From Caldilineaceae bacterium (GTDB taxonomy: Bacteria > Chloroflexota > Anaerolineae > Caldilineales > Caldilineaceae), in contig JAJDTL010000002.1 of the NCBI GenBank assembly GCA_022827195.1, positions 1-64,000 of the forward strand: a DNA stretch of 64,000 nucleotides, given 5' to 3'. The position numbers and the translations under genes were made by a program. The notes under the pieces are model-generated. The model was not told where the DNA came from and did no database searches. It saw only the letters and a program-made list of their open reading frames with translations. Positions 61,661 to 64,000 of the stretch are shown here, one piece after another; position 1 is the stretch's first letter; each line of letters starts with the position of its first letter.

Positions 61661-64000
61661 ATGGAATCTGCGCGGCTCTTCGCTGTTGTCGTCGGCATCA
61701 ACCTCTATGCAAGCAACATCATCGCCGATTTGGGCGGCTGCGCCAACGATGCCAGGGCGATCTACGGCTTCCTGACACAGCGGCTGAAGGTACCGATCGA
61801 CAACATCCGTCTGCTGACTTCGACGGGCGTTGAACCTGCCACAAAACTGCCCACGCGACAGAATATCATCGACGGCTGGCGCTGGCTGATCGAGCAGGCC
61901 GAAAGCGGGGACCAGCTGTTTTTCCATTACAGCGGCCATGGCTCCCAGACGATCTCGATCGACCCGAATGAGCCGGACGGCTACGACGAGACCCTGGTGC
62001 CGTATGACAGCCGCACGGTCGACGAGAACGGTAGGCCGGTCTACGACATAGTGGACAAAGAGCTGGCCGCGCTCATCGCGCTAGCAGAGGGCAAGGGCGC
62101 GCTGGTGACGGTCGTCCTGGACTGCTGCCACGCCGGTTCGGGGACGCGCGCGCTTGTTCCGGTGCGCCGGACCGCGGCCGACCGCCGTCTGCGCCCAACG
62201 GAAACGCTGCTGCCCGAGGTGGGCCGCACGCAACCGGTGATTGGCCGCCACACGCGCAAGCCGGTCGGCGGGCGACATTGGTCGCGCAAGTTTGGCAACG
62301 AACACGTACTGCTGGCGGGCTGCCGCGACGAGGAGATGAGCCACGAGTACCGTTCGCCGACCAATGGCGCCTGGTACGGGGCGATGACCTTCTACCTGCT
62401 GCAGAAGCTGCAGGAGCTTCGCCCGGAGATGACGTGGCGGGAGGTCCACGACGCGGTGCAGACGCATGTCCACAATGTGTATGCGCGGCAGCTCCCACAG
62501 CTGGAAGGCCCCGGCGAGCGGGCGGTCTTCGGAGACCTGGCGCCGCATGCCGGCTCTTACCTGAACGTGATCGGCGTGCAGGAGGAAGGCGAGGCGGGCA
62601 ATGACGTGATCATCCGCATCGGCGGCGGCGCGGCGGTCGGACTCACACCGGGCAGCCAGGTGTCGTTGTATCCGGCAGGCAGCGGCCCATTGGAGGGGCG
62701 GGAAATTGGCAGCGGAGAGGTTATCGATTCTCGGGTGGACTCGTCCTATGCGCTGATTAAGGGGGTGCGGCAGGCCGCAGTCAGCCTGCCTGCCAGGGTG
62801 AAGGTGACGGCTTACGGATATGAGCGGCTGATGTACGAAGTATCTTGCGCGGACCCGTTCCTGCTGGCGGAGCTGACGACAGCGCCGTCCTCGCCCTTTC
62901 TGAACGCGGTGGGGCGGAGCAGCCCTTTCACTCGCTTCCATGTAGCGGTTGAGAATGAGGCTTACGTTATCCAGGACGGGAGCGGCACGCAGATCGTGTG
63001 GGATACGCCGCCGCGTACGCAGGCGGGCGCGACCAAAACGGCTGCCTACCTGCATCACTTGGCGACCTTCAACAATGTGCGAGAGCTGCGCAATCCTGCG
63101 CCGATGGCGCTAATGGACGGGGCGCTGACCGTTGAGGCACAGACGTATTCGCGGGCGAGTCTCACCGCGCCGAAGGACGGCGAGCCTTTGGCACAGGACG
63201 GCGTCCTGCCGCCGGGGCGCAAGCTCTGGTTCACGGTTCGGAACGACAGCGCCGAGAACCTCTATGTGACCGTCTTCAGCCTGTCCTCCCATTTCGGCAT
63301 CCGGCGCGTCTTCCCGGAACGGGCGCCTTATCAGCTGGTTGCGCCGGGGAAGGCGTTCTTCGTAAACGATATCGAGCCTGCAGTAGAGGCCCCCGGCGCG
63401 GAATCGGCGACCGAGATCCTAAAGGTGTTCGCCACGCGCGTGCCCACTTCATTCGACGTGCTTGAGATGCCGGACCTGAACGAACCGGCCAGCTCGGAAC
63501 AGACGCGGGCTTTTGGCCCCCTGGCCGAGTTGATGAACGGCATTCGTTACGACGGGCCGCGGGTCCGTAATTTGCGTGTCAAGCGGGACGATACCCACGA
63601 CCGCTGGATTACGAAACAGGTTGCGGTTACGGCGCAGAGTAGACAGGAGAAGTGTGTCCTGCCGCAGAAGGCGGAAACGATCGTAGTGGGTACGGACCTG
63701 GACATAACAGTTGAGAAACCGGCCGGGCTGACGGGTCATCTCTACGTCGCCAGTCTGAGCCACTTCGCGTGGGATGCGGACGACCCGATATCTCTGCCGC
63801 CGGGGTTGAACAATCCTGAAGCAGCTGAGTTTTTCCAGCCTCTGTCATTTACGCACAAGCCCGGAGCGTCGCCAGGTGTGCTGGTGCTGGATACGAAGTC
63901 GAATCAGCTGTCGGCGATCAGCGCTGAGACGCCGCTGCGGATTGCGTTGAGTGTTGAGAATGATCCGTCGATTGCGGGCGTTGTGCCGGTGGCATTTGAT
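61661..64000 (+). CDS. caspase-like (C14/metacaspase) peptidase, partial at window end
   Basis: The frame is open from the ATG at 61661 (AGGAAGG upstream) to the last base, at least 780 residues. Residues 5-15 (RLFAVVVGINLY) begin the caspase fold. The catalytic dyad is His93 in HYSGHG and Cys156 in LDCCHAGSG. After residue ~290 the protein continues with beta-rich regions, including IRIGGGAAVGLTPGSQVSLY and a DUF4384-like stretch LWFTVRNDSAENLYVTVFSL. No signal peptide is seen. Bacterial caspase homologues act in regulated proteolysis, stress or cell death. It stands next to a VWA lipoprotein gene but has its own promoter. Confidence 0.88.
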   Translation, partial: MESARLFAVVVGINLYASNIIADLGGCANDARAIYGFLTQRLKVPIDNIRLLTSTGVEPATKLPTRQNIIDGWRWLIEQAESGDQLFFHYSGHGSQTISIDPNEPDGYDETLVPYDSRTVDENGRPVYDIVDKELAALIALAEGKGALVTVVLDCCHAGSGTRALVPVRRTAADRRLRPTETLLPEVGRTQPVIGRHTRKPVGGRHWSRKFGNEHVLLAGCRDEEMSHEYRSPTNGAWYGAMTFYLLQKLQELRPEMTWREVHDAVQTHVHNVYARQLPQLEGPGERAVFGDLAPHAGSYLNVIGVQEEGEAGNDVIIRIGGGAAVGLTPGSQVSLYPAGSGPLEGREIGSGEVIDSRVDSSYALIKGVRQAAVSLPARVKVTAYGYERLMYEVSCADPFLLAELTTAPSSPFLNAVGRSSPFTRFHVAVENEAYVIQDGSGTQIVWDTPPRTQAGATKTAAYLHHLATFNNVRELRNPAPMALMDGALTVEAQTYSRASLTAPKDGEPLAQDGVLPPGRKLWFTVRNDSAENLYVTVFSLSSHFGIRRVFPERAPYQLVAPGKAFFVNDIEPAVEAPGAESATEILKVFATRVPTSFDVLEMPDLNEPASSEQTRAFGPLAELMNGIRYDGPRVRNLRVKRDDTHDRWITKQVAVTAQSRQEKCVLPQKAETIVVGTDLDITVEKPAGLTGHLYVASLSHFAWDADDPISLPPGLNNPEAAEFFQPLSFTHKPGASPGVLVLDTKSNQLSAISAETPLRIALSVENDPSIAGVVPVAFD

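Overview
The window is a GC-rich (about 60 %) bacterial chromosome segment. Gene content suggests a Chloroflexota bacterium, perhaps of the Caldilineales/Anaerolineae type often recovered from sponges and soils. The main clues are Opp-type ABC systems with Tat-lipoprotein binding proteins, DUF2089/SHOCT-like operons, scattered Rieske, amidohydrolase and hydantoinase genes, and many Gfo/Idh and cupin genes. This placement is inferred from content, not from a marker gene. I saw no rRNA, tRNA, CRISPR array, insertion sequence or phage gene.

Layout. 0-1 kb: a divergent PRPP synthetase behind a good sigma-70 promoter. 1.2-19.8 kb: a dispersed Opp-family uptake locus. An OppC-like permease, an OppD ATPase and an unknown 897-residue protein lie on the plus strand. 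Two paralogous binding proteins, OppB, OppC, two cupins and a Gfo/Idh oxidoreductase form a minus-strand operon. A decayed binding-protein/OppF fusion with a small membrane gene, a long empty intergenic stretch, and a second small membrane gene coupled to an intact OppF follow. The oxidoreductase, the cupins and the large protein suggest carbohydrate-like rather than peptide substrates. 20-25 kb: an operon of a DUF2089 regulator, a beta-repeat surface-type protein, an ABC-2 exporter and a small protein; three of its products share the same SHOCT-like helical module. 25 kb: a near-consensus promoter followed by a candidate structured RNA and a SWIM zinc-finger gene.

26-32 kb: flippase-like membrane protein, M16 peptidase, RecF, AlaX-type editing protein and a Rieske oxygenase. 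32-36 kb: an ABC-2 efflux operon ending in its own GbsR/MarR-type regulator, with an 18-bp palindrome built into its promoter. 36-40 kb: aldo/keto reductase, TldD/TldE and a DUF4160/DUF2442 pair. 40.6-43.7 kb: MFS exporter, zinc-ribbon protein, and an apparently leaderless, self-regulated XRE repressor followed by an unknown 324-residue protein. 43.7-52.2 kb: catabolic genes (Rieske ferredoxin, amidohydrolase, RraA-like protein, MFS, hydantoinase A and B). 53-64 kb: ClpS coupled to a molybdopterin-domain protein, a UgpC/MalK-type ATPase, ApgM, a sirtuin, RmuC, a VWA lipoprotein and a caspase-like peptidase that runs off the window.

The items most worth pursuing are the XRE/unknown-protein pair, the candidate structured RNA at 25 kb, the SHOCT-module operon, and a dispersed non-coding element (17.1 and 52.4 kb) in which a palindrome leads into four TGTC units at exact 10-bp spacing.
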